Below, piece after piece: positions 34,648-43,709 of a DNA stretch of 64,000 bases. The DNA is from Dysgonomonadaceae bacterium PH5-43 (GTDB lineage: Bacteria; Bacteroidota; Bacteroidia; Bacteroidales; Azobacteroidaceae), in contig JARXWK010000011.1 of NCBI GenBank assembly GCA_029916745.1, positions 19,148 to 83,147 of the forward strand. The letters are read 5' to 3'. Under the pieces are notes generated by a model. The model searched no databases. It had not been told where the DNA came from and was given only the letters and a program-made list of their open reading frames with translations. The translations under genes were made by a program, and so were the position numbers. How positions within the stretch are numbered: position 1 is the first letter of the stretch; every line of letters begins with the position of its first letter.

Positions 34648-36804
34648 ATGAAAACAAAATTACTTACATTGTTAATGTGCTTAGCGGTTGCCGTAAGCTC
34701 TTTTGCTCAAAGTGGCACAACAGGCAATCTTACTTGGACGTTTAATGAAGAGACAGGAGAGTTGAAGATTGAAGGAAAAGGAAAAATGCCAAATTATGAT
34801 TATTATGATGATCAAAATCAAACACCATGGCATGATTATCTATCTTCAATTAAATCCATAAGTATTGGTGATGAGATAACAACAATTGGAGGATTTGCTT
34901 TTTATTACTGTCAGTCTTTGCAAAGCATCTCTATACCTAATTCAGTAACCTCCATTGGGTTTGATGCTTTTTCTTACTGTGAGTCTTTGACAAGCATCTC
35001 TATTCCTAATTCGGTAACAACTATTGGTAATTATGCTTTTTACAAGTGCAGTTCTCTAAAAGAGGTGAAAGTGTTCTGGGCTACTCCTTTAGATATAACA
35101 GAAGATGTATTTGTTTTAACATTCAGCCCCTGTGCGCTGTTGATTCCCGCAGGCACAAAGTCTCTGTACGAGAAAGCAGTAGGTTGGAAAGAGTTCGGCG
35201 CTATCGTAGAAAGTGGCACAACAGGCAATCTAACTTGGACGCTTAATTGGACAACAGGCGAGCTTAAGATTGAAGGAAAAGGAGAAATGCCAGATTATGA
35301 TGATGGATCTCCCTGGTCTGATTACAGATCTTCAATTAAATCCATAAGTATTGGTAATGGGATAACAACAATTGGCGATAATGCTTTTAGTAAATGTCTT
35401 GCCTTGTCAAGTATTACTATCCCTAATTCGGTAACCACAATTGGAGCAAGTGCTTTTTTGACCTGTGTTGCCTTGTCAAGTATCACTCTTCCTAATTCAG
35501 TAACTTCCATTGGAGAGAATGCTTTTTTGACCTGTCTATCTTTGAAAAGCATAACTATCCCTAATTCCGTAACTTCCATTGGAGGAAGTGCTTTTCGTAG
35601 CTGTAGTTCTTTGAAAGGCATCACTCTTCCTAATTCGGTAACCTCTATTGGAGTAAGTGCTTTTGAAGGCTGTAGGTCTTTAGCAAACATCACTCTTCCT
35701 GATTCCTTGATCTCAATTGGAGGAGGTGCTTTTTCTGGTTGTGAGTCTTTGACAAGCATCACTATCCCTAATTCAGTAACAACTATTGGAGTAAGTGCTT
35801 TTTATCGTTGTAGTTCTTTGGAAAGTATCACTCTTCCTAATTCGGTAACCACAATTGGAGAGAATACTTTTTTTTACTGTGGGTCTTTGGCGAATATAAC
35901 CCTTCCAAATTCCGTAACATCCATTGGATGGGGTGCTTTTTATGGCTGTAGCTCTTTGAAAGGCATTACTCTTCCTGATTCGGTAACAACTATTGGCGAT
36001 TATGCTTTTTCGAGATGTGCGTCTTTAGCAGCTATAGATGTAAAAGAGGGTAATGCTAAATATTCATCAACCGATGGTATCTTATTTAATAAAGATAAAA
36101 CAGAGTTGGTGCGTTATCCTGCAGGAAAATCGGCAACGTCATACGCCATTCCCTCTACAGTAATAAGTATAGCGGATGATGCTTTTGGGAATTGCGAGAA
36201 ATTAAACTCTATTCAAGTGTCCGATAATGTAGTCCGTATTGGTAATAATGCTTTTTCTTACTGTGATTCCTTGACAAATATCATTCTTCCTAATTCGGTA
36301 ACCACAATTGGAGTAAAAGCTTTTCTTAGCTGTAACTCTTTATTAAGTATTACTCTGCCTGCAAATGTAACAAGTATAGGCGATTATGCTTTTACCGAGT
36401 GCAATTCTCTAAAAGAGATGAAAGTGTTCTGGGCTACTCCTTTAGATGTGAAAGAAGAAGTATTTGGTTTCCCATTCGAAGACTGTACGCTGTCGGTTCC
36501 CGCAGGTACTAAGTCTCTGTACGAGAATGCAGATGTGTGGAAAAACTTTGGTACCATCGTAGAGCGTGATGAAACAAACATCGACAATCTCGAAACATCT
36601 AACAATATCTACATCTCAGGCAACACCTTATATATATGTACTCCCGTATCGGAGACTATCACTGTCTATTCCGTAACAGGCGAGTTGCTATATACTTTCG
36701 CTAAGCCAGCAGGCGAGGTATCGTTCATTCTTAATAACACAAAGCATCAGATGCTGATAGTGAGAACAGAGTCGGGAGTAACAAAGAAATTAATTAATAT
36801 ATAA
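34648..36804 (+). CDS. BspA-like leucine-rich-repeat surface protein (copy 1)
   Basis: This 718-aa protein has a signal peptide (about 1-21, SSFAQ). Two modules SGTTGNLTW...GELKIEGKG (about 22-48 and 205-230) each precede a run of 23-residue BspA-type repeats of the form L.SI.IPNSVTTIG..AF..C. About 16 repeats follow in all, interrupted by a degenerate stretch and a VFWATPLDI cap. The last 70 residues (IYISGNTLYICTP, VYSVTGELLYTF) resemble a type IX type A sorting domain. BspA-type proteins in oral bacteria act in adhesion. The start at 34648 is preferred over 34606, which would add 14 residues before the signal peptide. Confidence 0.88.
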   Translation: MKTKLLTLLMCLAVAVSSFAQSGTTGNLTWTFNEETGELKIEGKGKMPNYDYYDDQNQTPWHDYLSSIKSISIGDEITTIGGFAFYYCQSLQSISIPNSVTSIGFDAFSYCESLTSISIPNSVTTIGNYAFYKCSSLKEVKVFWATPLDITEDVFVLTFSPCALLIPAGTKSLYEKAVGWKEFGAIVESGTTGNLTWTLNWTTGELKIEGKGEMPDYDDGSPWSDYRSSIKSISIGNGITTIGDNAFSKCLALSSITIPNSVTTIGASAFLTCVALSSITLPNSVTSIGENAFLTCLSLKSITIPNSVTSIGGSAFRSCSSLKGITLPNSVTSIGVSAFEGCRSLANITLPDSLISIGGGAFSGCESLTSITIPNSVTTIGVSAFYRCSSLESITLPNSVTTIGENTFFYCGSLANITLPNSVTSIGWGAFYGCSSLKGITLPDSVTTIGDYAFSRCASLAAIDVKEGNAKYSSTDGILFNKDKTELVRYPAGKSATSYAIPSTVISIADDAFGNCEKLNSIQVSDNVVRIGNNAFSYCDSLTNIILPNSVTTIGVKAFLSCNSLLSITLPANVTSIGDYAFTECNSLKEMKVFWATPLDVKEEVFGFPFEDCTLSVPAGTKSLYENADVWKNFGTIVERDETNIDNLETSNNIYISGNTLYICTPVSETITVYSVTGELLYTFAKPAGEVSFILNNTKHQMLIVRTESGVTKKLINI

Positions 36805-36809
36805 AAGTT

Positions 36810-38246
36810 ATGAAAACAAGATTACTTACAGTGTTAATGTGCCTAATGGTTGCCATAAGCTCTTTTGCTCAAAGTGGCACAACGGGCAATCTTACTTGGA
36901 CGTTTAATGAGACAATGGGCGAGCTTAAGATTGAAGGAAAAGGAGAAATGCCAGATTATGGTGTTCTTTATGGTCAAATACCATGGTATGATTACCGAAC
37001 TTCAATTAAATCCATAAGTATTAGTGATGGTATAACAAGTATTGGTAGTCAGGCTTTTTCTGGCTGCGAGTCCCTAACTGACATTGCTATTCCTAATTCG
37101 GTAGCAACTATTGATTATAGAGCTTTTTATGAATGTACTGCCTTGGTGAGTATTATTATTCCTAATTCGGTAACAACTATTGGTGATAATGCTTTTGAAG
37201 ACTGTACTGCCTTAGTAAATATTACTATTCCTAATTCGGTAACAACTATTGATAATTATGCTTTTTCTAACTGTACTGCCTTGGTGAATATTACTATTCC
37301 TAATTCGGTAACAACTATTGGTGATAATGCTTTTGAAGACTGTACTGCCTTGGAAAATGTTGCTATCTCTAATTCGGTAACAACTATTGGCAATTATGCT
37401 TTTTCTAGGTGTGAGTCCCTGACCAGTATCGCTATTCCTAATTCGGTAACAGCTCTTGGCTATTATGCTTTTTCTAACTGTACTGCCTTGGAAAATGTTG
37501 CTATCTCTAATTCGGTAACAACTATTGGTGTTTATACTTTTTATAAGTGTAAGTCCCTGACCAGTATCGCTATCCCTAATTCAGTAACCCATATTAGCGA
37601 TTATGCTTTTTCTAACTGTACTGCCTTGGTAAATATTTCTCTCCCTAATTCAGTAACAACTATTGGAGAGAGTGCTTTTTCCAGCTGTGAGTCTTTGGAT
37701 AGCATCACTCTTCCTAATTCAGTAACAACAATTGGAGAGAGTGCATTTTGGGGTTGTAGTTCTATGACAAGCATCATTCTTCCTAATTCGGTAACAAGTA
37801 TAGGTAACGAAGCTTTTGTTAGGTGCGATTCTTTAAAAGAGATTAAAGTGTTTTGGTCTACCCCTTTGGATATAACAGAAGAGCTATTTGTATTAAAGGA
37901 ATACAACTATAATTTCCCATTCGACGACTGTACGCTTTATGTTCCCGCAGGCACTAAGTCTCTATACAAGAAAGCAGAAGTTTGGCAACAATTCGGCACA
38001 ATATTAGAGCACGGCGAAACCAACATCGACAATATTGAAACATCTAACAATATCTACATCTCTGGCAACACCTTATATATATGTACTCCTATATCGGAGA
38101 CTATCACAGTCTATTCCGTAACAGGCGAGTTGCTATATACTTTCGCTAAGCCAGCAGGCGAGGCATCGTTCACTCTTAATAACACAAAGCATCAGGTGAT
38201 GATAGTGAGAACAGAGTCGGGAGAGATAAAGAAGATACTAGACTAA
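36810..38246 (+). CDS. BspA-like leucine-rich-repeat surface protein (copy 2)
   Basis: This 478-aa paralogue lies 5 bp after copy 1. The signal peptide, the single SGTTGNLTW module and the C-terminal 70 residues are nearly identical to copy 1. It has about 13 BspA-type repeats in the middle (ALVNITIPNSVTTIGDNAF type). The bases before both ATGs (ATATATAAAAGTT) are also the same, so the tandem duplication included the translation start region. The cap module (VFWSTPLDI) is kept. It is probably surface-attached through the type IX system (porU and porV in this window). Repeat-number change by recombination between 69-bp units is plausible. Confidence 0.88.
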   Translation: MKTRLLTVLMCLMVAISSFAQSGTTGNLTWTFNETMGELKIEGKGEMPDYGVLYGQIPWYDYRTSIKSISISDGITSIGSQAFSGCESLTDIAIPNSVATIDYRAFYECTALVSIIIPNSVTTIGDNAFEDCTALVNITIPNSVTTIDNYAFSNCTALVNITIPNSVTTIGDNAFEDCTALENVAISNSVTTIGNYAFSRCESLTSIAIPNSVTALGYYAFSNCTALENVAISNSVTTIGVYTFYKCKSLTSIAIPNSVTHISDYAFSNCTALVNISLPNSVTTIGESAFSSCESLDSITLPNSVTTIGESAFWGCSSMTSIILPNSVTSIGNEAFVRCDSLKEIKVFWSTPLDITEELFVLKEYNYNFPFDDCTLYVPAGTKSLYKKAEVWQQFGTILEHGETNIDNIETSNNIYISGNTLYICTPISETITVYSVTGELLYTFAKPAGEASFTLNNTKHQVMIVRTESGEIKKILD

Positions 38247-38266
38247 ATAATCACAATAAACCAGAG

Positions 38267-38300
38267 CGAGCGGATTCAGTCGAGTCCGCTCGATTTGTTT
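38267..38300 (+). terminator. Terminator of the BspA-like pair
   Basis: CGAGCGGA (38267-38274) pairs with TCCGCTCG (38285-38292) over 10 nt, followed by ATTTGTTTT, 21 bp after the stop codon. Confidence 0.7.
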
Positions 38301-38303
38301 TGT

Positions 38304-38340
38304 CGCTTCGCGCCAGTTCTTAGTTCTTCACTCTTAGTTC
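38304..38340. repeat. GCTTCGCGCC + TTCTTAGTTC tract
   Basis: The segment CGCTTCGCGCC followed by AGTTCTTAGTTCTTCACTC and TTAGTTC is closely repeated at 38588-38643 (GCGCAAAGCGAAGC followed by AACTCTTAGTTCTTCACTC). It belongs to the same dispersed word family as 1-52 and 18421-18456. Confidence 0.5.
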
Positions 38341-38341
38341 A

Positions 38342-38363
38342 AAAAAGGCTGAAAGCCTTTTTG
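38342..38363. terminator. Bidirectional terminator-like hairpin
   Basis: AAAAAGGCT (38342-38350), loop GAA, AGCCTTTTT (38354-38362): a 9-bp stem flanked by A and T runs. It lies in the convergent gap and can end transcripts from either side. Confidence 0.6.
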
Positions 38364-38519
38364 TTTCATACATAGACATAATCCATTTCATACTTTGAAA
38401 CGATCCGTTTCTCGGTTTGATATAATTCGTTTCTCGGTTTGAAAACACTTGTTTCATATAGGTGAAACACTTTGTTTTATACTAATGAAACAACCTGTTT
38501 CATACGGGTGAAACGACAG
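38363..38519. repeat. Tandem array of GTTTC dyads, 7 units of 22-23 bp (family C, copy 1)
   Basis: Unit starts are at 38363, 38385, 38407, 38429, 38451, 38474 and 38497. The best units are GTTTCA-N6-TGAAAC dyads followed by a 5-nt linker (CACTT, CAACC). The last three units are almost identical to the last three of the copy at 60950. Spacing is 22,22,22,22,23,23. Confidence 0.85.
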
Positions 38520-38525
38520 ACAAGC

Positions 38526-38645
38526 AAGATAAAAGATAAAAACTGGTGTGCTTCGCACAAGTTAAAAACTAAAAACTAAGAACTAAAAGTTGGCGCAAAG
38601 CGAAGCACATAACTCTTAGTTCTTCACTCTTAGTTCTTAGTTCAG
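38526..38645. repeat. Dispersed AACTAAAA tract with GTGCTTCGCAC hairpin, third copy
   Basis: TGTGC-TTC-GCACA (38547-38559) is followed by AAGTTAAAAACTAAAAACTA-type words to 38589. An oppositely oriented block (GCGAAGCACATAAC, then TCTTAGTTCTTCACTC words) continues to 38645. The same hairpin and words occur at 1-52. As at 18.4 kb, the tract abuts a 23-bp array. Confidence 0.6.
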
Positions 38646-38646
38646 A

Positions 38647-38945
38647 AAAAAGCTTCACTTAGGGCCTTCTCTCTACTAAGAGACCCCTCGTGTCTCTACT
38701 AAGAGAGGCGATGTCTCTCTACTAAGAAAGACGGGGTGGTTCTACTAAGAGAGATTAGGCGGTTCTCTAAAGAGCGACATCGGGTATCTAGTAAGAACGA
38801 CGAGGGGTATCTAGTAAGAACGGCAGGGGGTATCTAGTAAGAAACAATTCCCCTCTCTTATAACAACAACGAGGGTGTTATAATAACAAAGACAAGGGGT
38901 TTATAGTAACCTCCTTGCCTTTGTTGTGAAGATTGTTTTATTAAG
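38647..38945 (-). repeat. Degenerate tandem array, 12 units of exactly 23 bp (family A, copy 2)
   Basis: Full units start at 38670 and every 23 bp to 38923, without a single register shift. AAGCTTCACTTAGGG (38650-38664) and AAGATTGTTTTA (38929-38940) flank it as in copy 1 (18464 and 18745). A stretch of about 37 bp around units 3-5 is identical in both copies, while later units have diverged (TATCTAGTAAG forms). It ends about 11 bp from the stop codon of the S41 protease gene (minus strand), the same placement as copy 1. Confidence 0.87.
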
Positions 38946-38955
38946 CTTTTGCGTT

Positions 38956-41900
38956 TTACTTGTTCCAAACTCTTGGGGCAGGAACAGGTTTTAGAGGTTT
39001 GCGATTCTTTAAGTCTTTCATCACTTCCTCTATGGCGCGGTTTAACTGTTGGTCTTCGCCGCTAAACTCTAATATAGGATTGTTGTCAATCTCAATATCT
39101 GGGTCTACTCCGTGGTTTTCGATAATCCATTCGCCAGTTTTAGGGTCGTAACTTGTGTAGAAAGGAACACGTATATCAGTTCCGTCGATGAATGGAAGTG
39201 AAGATGTGATACCTACGATACCTCCCCAAGTGCGAGTTCCTATTAGTTTGCCGATGCCTAAAGCACGGAAGCCCCAAGGGAATAAGTCGCCATCAGATGC
39301 TGAGTATTTATTAATCAAACACACTTTAGGTCCAACTTGTACGGCGTCGGGTATTGTTCCTATTTGGTTAGAACCTCTGTGCATAGTTAAACGATAAGGT
39401 TCGCGAGCTAAGCGTTCCAAAATCATAGGCGAAACGTTACCTCCTCCGTTGGCACGGTCGTCTATAATAAGTCCTTCTTTATCTAACTGAGGATAGAAGT
39501 AACGAGAGAACTCGTTAAGTCCGTCAACTCCCATATCAGGAATGTATATATAACCAATCTTTCCGTTAGAAGCTTCGTCTACCTTGCGAATGTTTTCTTG
39601 TATCCAGTTATAATGATAAAGAGAATATTCTTCGCTTATCGGACTGATAATAACTTTGCGAGCACCGTTTAAGCTTGCTTTGCTGTTTAATGACAATTCA
39701 ACAGGAATGTTGGCTTTGCCTACAAGAAGAGAGTACATATCTTTAACCGAATTGGTTGCAACTCCGTCTATCGCAACAATAAAATCTCCTACGTTGGCAT
39801 CAATTCCAGCTTCGGTAAGCGGAGAGCGAAGTTTTGCACTCCAAGATGCTCCGGGTATTATCTTCTCGATACGGAAAAAGCCCGACTTGTCTCTGCTTAT
39901 TTCAGCTCCTAATAATCCCATATTAATACGAGAGGCTCTGTTAGCTTCGCCTACCGAAACGTAAGCGTGTCCGCAATTAAGTTCGCCTATCATTTCTCCT
40001 ATTATGTAGTTTAGGTCTATTCTGTTTTTCACAAAAGGAAGAAGCACTTCGTATTTCTTCTTCATAGCTTTCCAGTTTACTCCGTGCATATTCTTTACAT
40101 AAAATCCATCACGGAAAGCACGCCAAGCTTCGTCGAATATTTGTGCCCACTCTTGAGGGTAGTCGGTTGTAATCTTCATATTGCTGAAGTCTACAGGCTT
40201 GTCAAGATTAGCTCTTCCGTAAGGTATGTTAGTAACATATATATTATTTCCTTTCGCAAATAAAGCTTTTTTATCTCCGCTTGAAATAGCTATTTGAGCA
40301 TCAGCAATGTCGGTAACTTTCTTGTTTGTTAAGTCGTAAAACTTAGAATTGTTTCCTGTGTTGTAATATACTTTATTATCGTTGGCATAAGCAATGTTGA
40401 AGTTTCCTGTTCCTATAGGTATTCTAATAATACGGTCGGAGATGCCTTCTTCGTCGAAATTAACTAACGATTTGTCGTTGGTTTTGCTTTCTTCCTTTTT
40501 CGACTTATCTTCCTTTTTAGGTTTCTCGTCTTTCTTCTCTTCTGCCTTTTTCTCTTCGTGAGTTATAGCCACAACAGGGTCTTTCTCTAAGAAAGGAGAC
40601 GGAGTGTTTTTAGAAAGTATTGCCATATACATTCCGTTCATATTGTTGTATGTATGGTTCCATTCTAAAGAGCCGTAAGTAGGATTGAAGTCGCGAGCCG
40701 AATTGAAGAAAAGATATTTTCCGTCTTCGCTAAATATAGGAGATGAAGAATTATACCAACGGTCGGTAACAGCATATTCTTTTTTAGATGCTATATTATA
40801 TAGGTGTATAATTCGGTAGTTGTTTGATGCTATGCGAGAGTAAGCAAGCCATTTACTGTCGGGAGAGAAAACAACATCGTAAAATTCGCCGGCAGGCTCT
40901 TGAGCTGCTACGCTAACGCTTTTAGAGGCTACGTTTAGAAGGTTGATACGATTCTCTCTGTCGGTATAAACTATAGTTTTACTGTCGGGGCTCCATTTGT
41001 GGCTACGTATGTAAGTGTCGTTGTTTTTAGTTAATTGAATATTGTCTCCGCCCTCAGAAGGTTGAATATATAATTCAGTTTCTCCTGTAATGTCGGAGAT
41101 GAAGCTTATGTATCGACCATCAGGAGAGTATTGTGCATTACGTTCGTGTGCGCCTGGAGTTCGAGTTATATTCTTTGTTACGCCTTTCTCTACAGGAACG
41201 CTAAACACTTCGCCTCTTGTAGTAACAACTAAGCGATTGCCATCTGCCGAGACATTTATATTTGTCCAATGATGAACGCCATTCTTTATCTCGCTACGAG
41301 CATATATATTATCAGAAGATAAAGATATTTTCACCTTTTGAGGAGTGCGAGATGTTGCATCTAATTTGTAGATATATCCGCCGTTTTCAAACACTATAGT
41401 ATTGCCATTAGCCGAAGGGAACTTTATATCGTATTCGGTGAAGTTTGTTACCTTTTCTGTTTGTTTGGTTTTAGTGTTATAAACAAACATATTCATAGTG
41501 CGGTCTCTGTCCGAAATATAGAATATGTTATCGCCTATCCACATAGGTATAATATCTTGAGCATTGTTGTTGCTGATATTGTCTACCGATTGCTTGTCGG
41601 GATTATAAATCCAAATATCATCAGCCATACCACCTTTGTAGTATTTCCAAGTACGGAACTCGCGCATTACTTTGTTGTAAGCAAGTTGTTTGCCGTCGGC
41701 AGAATAACTACAAAAGCTACCTTCTCTTAAAGGAATCATTTCCGATAATCCGCCTTCTTTGTCTACTGTATAAAGCTGACCGATAAAGCCTCCGCCTTTT
41801 TTATTTCTATAGATAATGCTTTTGCCGTTGGGAGTCCAACCCATAACAATATTATTAGGACCCATACGGTCGCTAACATCATCTCTTTGGTTTGTAGGAG

Positions 41901-42219
41901 TGTAAGTTATACGAAGAGGTTCTCCTCCATTAGAAGGGATAGTATAAACTTCGGTGTTGCCATCGTACTGACCCGTAAAAGCAATTGTTTTACCATCGGG
42001 CGAGAATTTAGGAAACATTTCATAACCAATATGAGAGGTTAAGCGAGTTGCTTGTCCTCCATTGATAGAAACTTTGTAAAGATCGCCAGCATAAGAGAAA
42101 GCAATCTCAGAACCATTAGTTGTGGGGAAGCGCAATAGTCGTGCTTCTTCCGAGTTTTGAGCAACAGAGCCTAAGAAAAACACTGTTGAGCAAATTAAAA
42201 GTGATAAAACTCTTTTCAT
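38956..42219 (-). CDS. Tricorn-like S41 family protease, exported
   Basis: This 1087-aa protein has a signal peptide (about 1-20). An N-terminal beta-propeller built from TolB/WD40-like PD40 repeats (SPDGKTIAFTG, SPDGRYISFIS, SPDSKWLAYSR) spans about 25-550. A lysine/glutamate-rich linker follows at about 555-585, then a second propeller region, a tricorn C1-like segment, a PDZ domain (about 770-850) and an S41 domain with the nucleophile region NKYSASDGDLF (about 970). Tricorn-type enzymes degrade peptides fed through the propellers; a periplasmic or surface role is inferred from the signal peptide. Its 3' side carries the 23-bp array at 38647-38945. Confidence 0.92.
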   Translation of the reverse strand: MKRVLSLLICSTVFFLGSVAQNSEEARLLRFPTTNGSEIAFSYAGDLYKVSINGGQATRLTSHIGYEMFPKFSPDGKTIAFTGQYDGNTEVYTIPSNGGEPLRITYTPTNQRDDVSDRMGPNNIVMGWTPNGKSIIYRNKKGGGFIGQLYTVDKEGGLSEMIPLREGSFCSYSADGKQLAYNKVMREFRTWKYYKGGMADDIWIYNPDKQSVDNISNNNAQDIIPMWIGDNIFYISDRDRTMNMFVYNTKTKQTEKVTNFTEYDIKFPSANGNTIVFENGGYIYKLDATSRTPQKVKISLSSDNIYARSEIKNGVHHWTNINVSADGNRLVVTTRGEVFSVPVEKGVTKNITRTPGAHERNAQYSPDGRYISFISDITGETELYIQPSEGGDNIQLTKNNDTYIRSHKWSPDSKTIVYTDRENRINLLNVASKSVSVAAQEPAGEFYDVVFSPDSKWLAYSRIASNNYRIIHLYNIASKKEYAVTDRWYNSSSPIFSEDGKYLFFNSARDFNPTYGSLEWNHTYNNMNGMYMAILSKNTPSPFLEKDPVVAITHEEKKAEEKKDEKPKKEDKSKKEESKTNDKSLVNFDEEGISDRIIRIPIGTGNFNIAYANDNKVYYNTGNNSKFYDLTNKKVTDIADAQIAISSGDKKALFAKGNNIYVTNIPYGRANLDKPVDFSNMKITTDYPQEWAQIFDEAWRAFRDGFYVKNMHGVNWKAMKKKYEVLLPFVKNRIDLNYIIGEMIGELNCGHAYVSVGEANRASRINMGLLGAEISRDKSGFFRIEKIIPGASWSAKLRSPLTEAGIDANVGDFIVAIDGVATNSVKDMYSLLVGKANIPVELSLNSKASLNGARKVIISPISEEYSLYHYNWIQENIRKVDEASNGKIGYIYIPDMGVDGLNEFSRYFYPQLDKEGLIIDDRANGGGNVSPMILERLAREPYRLTMHRGSNQIGTIPDAVQVGPKVCLINKYSASDGDLFPWGFRALGIGKLIGTRTWGGIVGITSSLPFIDGTDIRVPFYTSYDPKTGEWIIENHGVDPDIEIDNNPILEFSGEDQQLNRAIEEVMKDLKNRKPLKPVPAPRVWNK

Positions 42220-42265
42220 TGTATTATAATAATTAATTTAGTAAGTCGTAAGTGTATTGTTAAGT

Positions 42266-42793
42266 TTAACGGATAGGTATAATCACTTCCTTTTGAGTAT
42301 TGTGAAACCGTTGATAAACCTCTTCGTCTAAACTGTTAGGATAAGTAAGTAGCCACAAATCAACACGGTCTAATCCTTTATGATAGGGTGGGTGCCAGTG
42401 CCTGATGTTGCTATCTACAAAGTTTAATCTGTGGTAAAAGTTTTGTCGGCGAAGAGTTATTTCGTCTTCTACGGGTTCTATCTCTAACAAAACTTGTTTG
42501 TTGTTGGTGCGCAGCCATTCTTTTAAGAATTTGCTACCATAACCCTCAGAGCGATAGTCGATGTTGATAGCATAATGTTCAACGTATCTTAGGTCGTCTA
42601 AATCCCACCAGCCGATAAATCCAAGAATGGTGTCGTCTTTTACCCAAGCTTCGAGATGGTAATTGTTTAAGTTGAAAATGCGTTGTTGGTCTTCAAGCGA
42701 CCTCCGTTCGCACAAAGGGAACGAGTATTCGTATATTTCCCAAAAAGAAGCAAATAGTTTATCGTTGTCTGTCGTTATCTTTATTCTGTACAT
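42266..42793 (-). CDS. GNAT family N-acetyltransferase
   Basis: This 175-aa protein has an acetyltransferase fold: the acetyl-CoA loop region is YRSEGYGSKFLKEWL (about 84-98), preceded by the strand DLRYVEHYAINI. The substrate is unknown. It lies 46 bp upstream of the tricorn-like gene on the same strand, so cotranscription is possible. A TACCTTTG -7 box lies at 42840-42847. Confidence 0.85.
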   Translation of the reverse strand: MYRIKITTDNDKLFASFWEIYEYSFPLCERRSLEDQQRIFNLNNYHLEAWVKDDTILGFIGWWDLDDLRYVEHYAINIDYRSEGYGSKFLKEWLRTNNKQVLLEIEPVEDEITLRRQNFYHRLNFVDSNIRHWHPPYHKGLDRVDLWLLTYPNSLDEEVYQRFHNTQKEVIIPIR

Positions 42794-42839
42794 AAGCTAA
42801 ATAATCATACTGTTTTGTATGTGAATTTTCAAAACAACA

Positions 42840-42847
42840 CAAAGGTA
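42840..42847 (-). promoter_or_regulatory. -7 box TACCTTTG of the GNAT gene
   Basis: On the minus strand TACCTTTG lies 47 bp before the ATG at 42793. The 142-bp gap to the divergent patatin gene holds nothing else recognised. Confidence 0.5.
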
Positions 42848-42935
42848 ATGCTTTTCGGTGTAAGGAGGAATTGAAATGAGGAAAACGTTACGAGTTTAAG
42901 AAAATATATCTACCTTTATCCCTGTAATTGATTAT

Positions 42936-43709
42936 ATGATGAGCTTGTCAAAGAAAAAGAAATATAATTTGGGTTTGGCATTAAGTGGAGGCGGTGCGAG
43001 AGGCTTTGCTCACCCAGGGGCAATAAAAGCTATAGAAAACGCAGGACTAAAGCCCGACTTGATAGTAGGTACAAGTGCAGGTGCATTGGCAGGGGTTCTT
43101 TATGCCGATGGATATACTCCCGAAGAAATAATAAATCTGTTTAGCGGTTTGGAATTTAAGAAGTTCGCAGAGATACATTTGCCTAAAGCTGGGCTGTTTA
43201 GTACGGTAGGGTTTAGAAGATTCTTGAAAAAACATCTTCACGCTAAAGAGTTCGAAGACTTGGCTATACCGCTTAAAGTAGTAGCGACAAATCTTGATGC
43301 AGGCAAAGTGGCTGTGTTTGAACAAGGCGATTTAATAGAGGCTGTTATAGCTTCTTGTAGTATCCCGATAGTGTTTGAACCTGTAGAAATAAAAGGTGCT
43401 AATTATGTTGATGGAGGTATATTTAAGAACTTTCCAGTGTCGGTAATTAGAGAAGACTGTAATAAGATAATAGGAGTAAACGTTAGTCCGTTGGTTCCAA
43501 CTAAATATAACAAAACGATATTGCAGATAGCGGAACGCTCTTATCATTTTATGTCGAAAAACAATACCTTGCAAGATAGAAAGCTTTGCGATGTGTTGAT
43601 TGAAATAGAAGAATTAATAACTTATAAAACTTTCGATATCGAAAGTGCAAACAAAATATTTAACATAGGTTACGAATATGGCAAAAAAGCATTGTCGGGT
43701 AAAGAATGA
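42936..43709 (+). CDS. Patatin-like phospholipase
   Basis: This 257-aa protein has a Ser-Asp dyad hydrolase core: the oxyanion glycine loop GGGARGFAHPG (about 18-28), nucleophile GTSAG with Ser47, and catalytic Asp in YVDGGIF (about 159). No signal peptide is seen, so it probably acts in the cytoplasm on acyl lipids; the substrate is not known. A second ATG at 42939 is equally possible. It overlaps the GH13 gene by 32 bp. Confidence 0.92.
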   Translation: MMSLSKKKKYNLGLALSGGGARGFAHPGAIKAIENAGLKPDLIVGTSAGALAGVLYADGYTPEEIINLFSGLEFKKFAEIHLPKAGLFSTVGFRRFLKKHLHAKEFEDLAIPLKVVATNLDAGKVAVFEQGDLIEAVIASCSIPIVFEPVEIKGANYVDGGIFKNFPVSVIREDCNKIIGVNVSPLVPTKYNKTILQIAERSYHFMSKNNTLQDRKLCDVLIEIEELITYKTFDIESANKIFNIGYEYGKKALSGKE

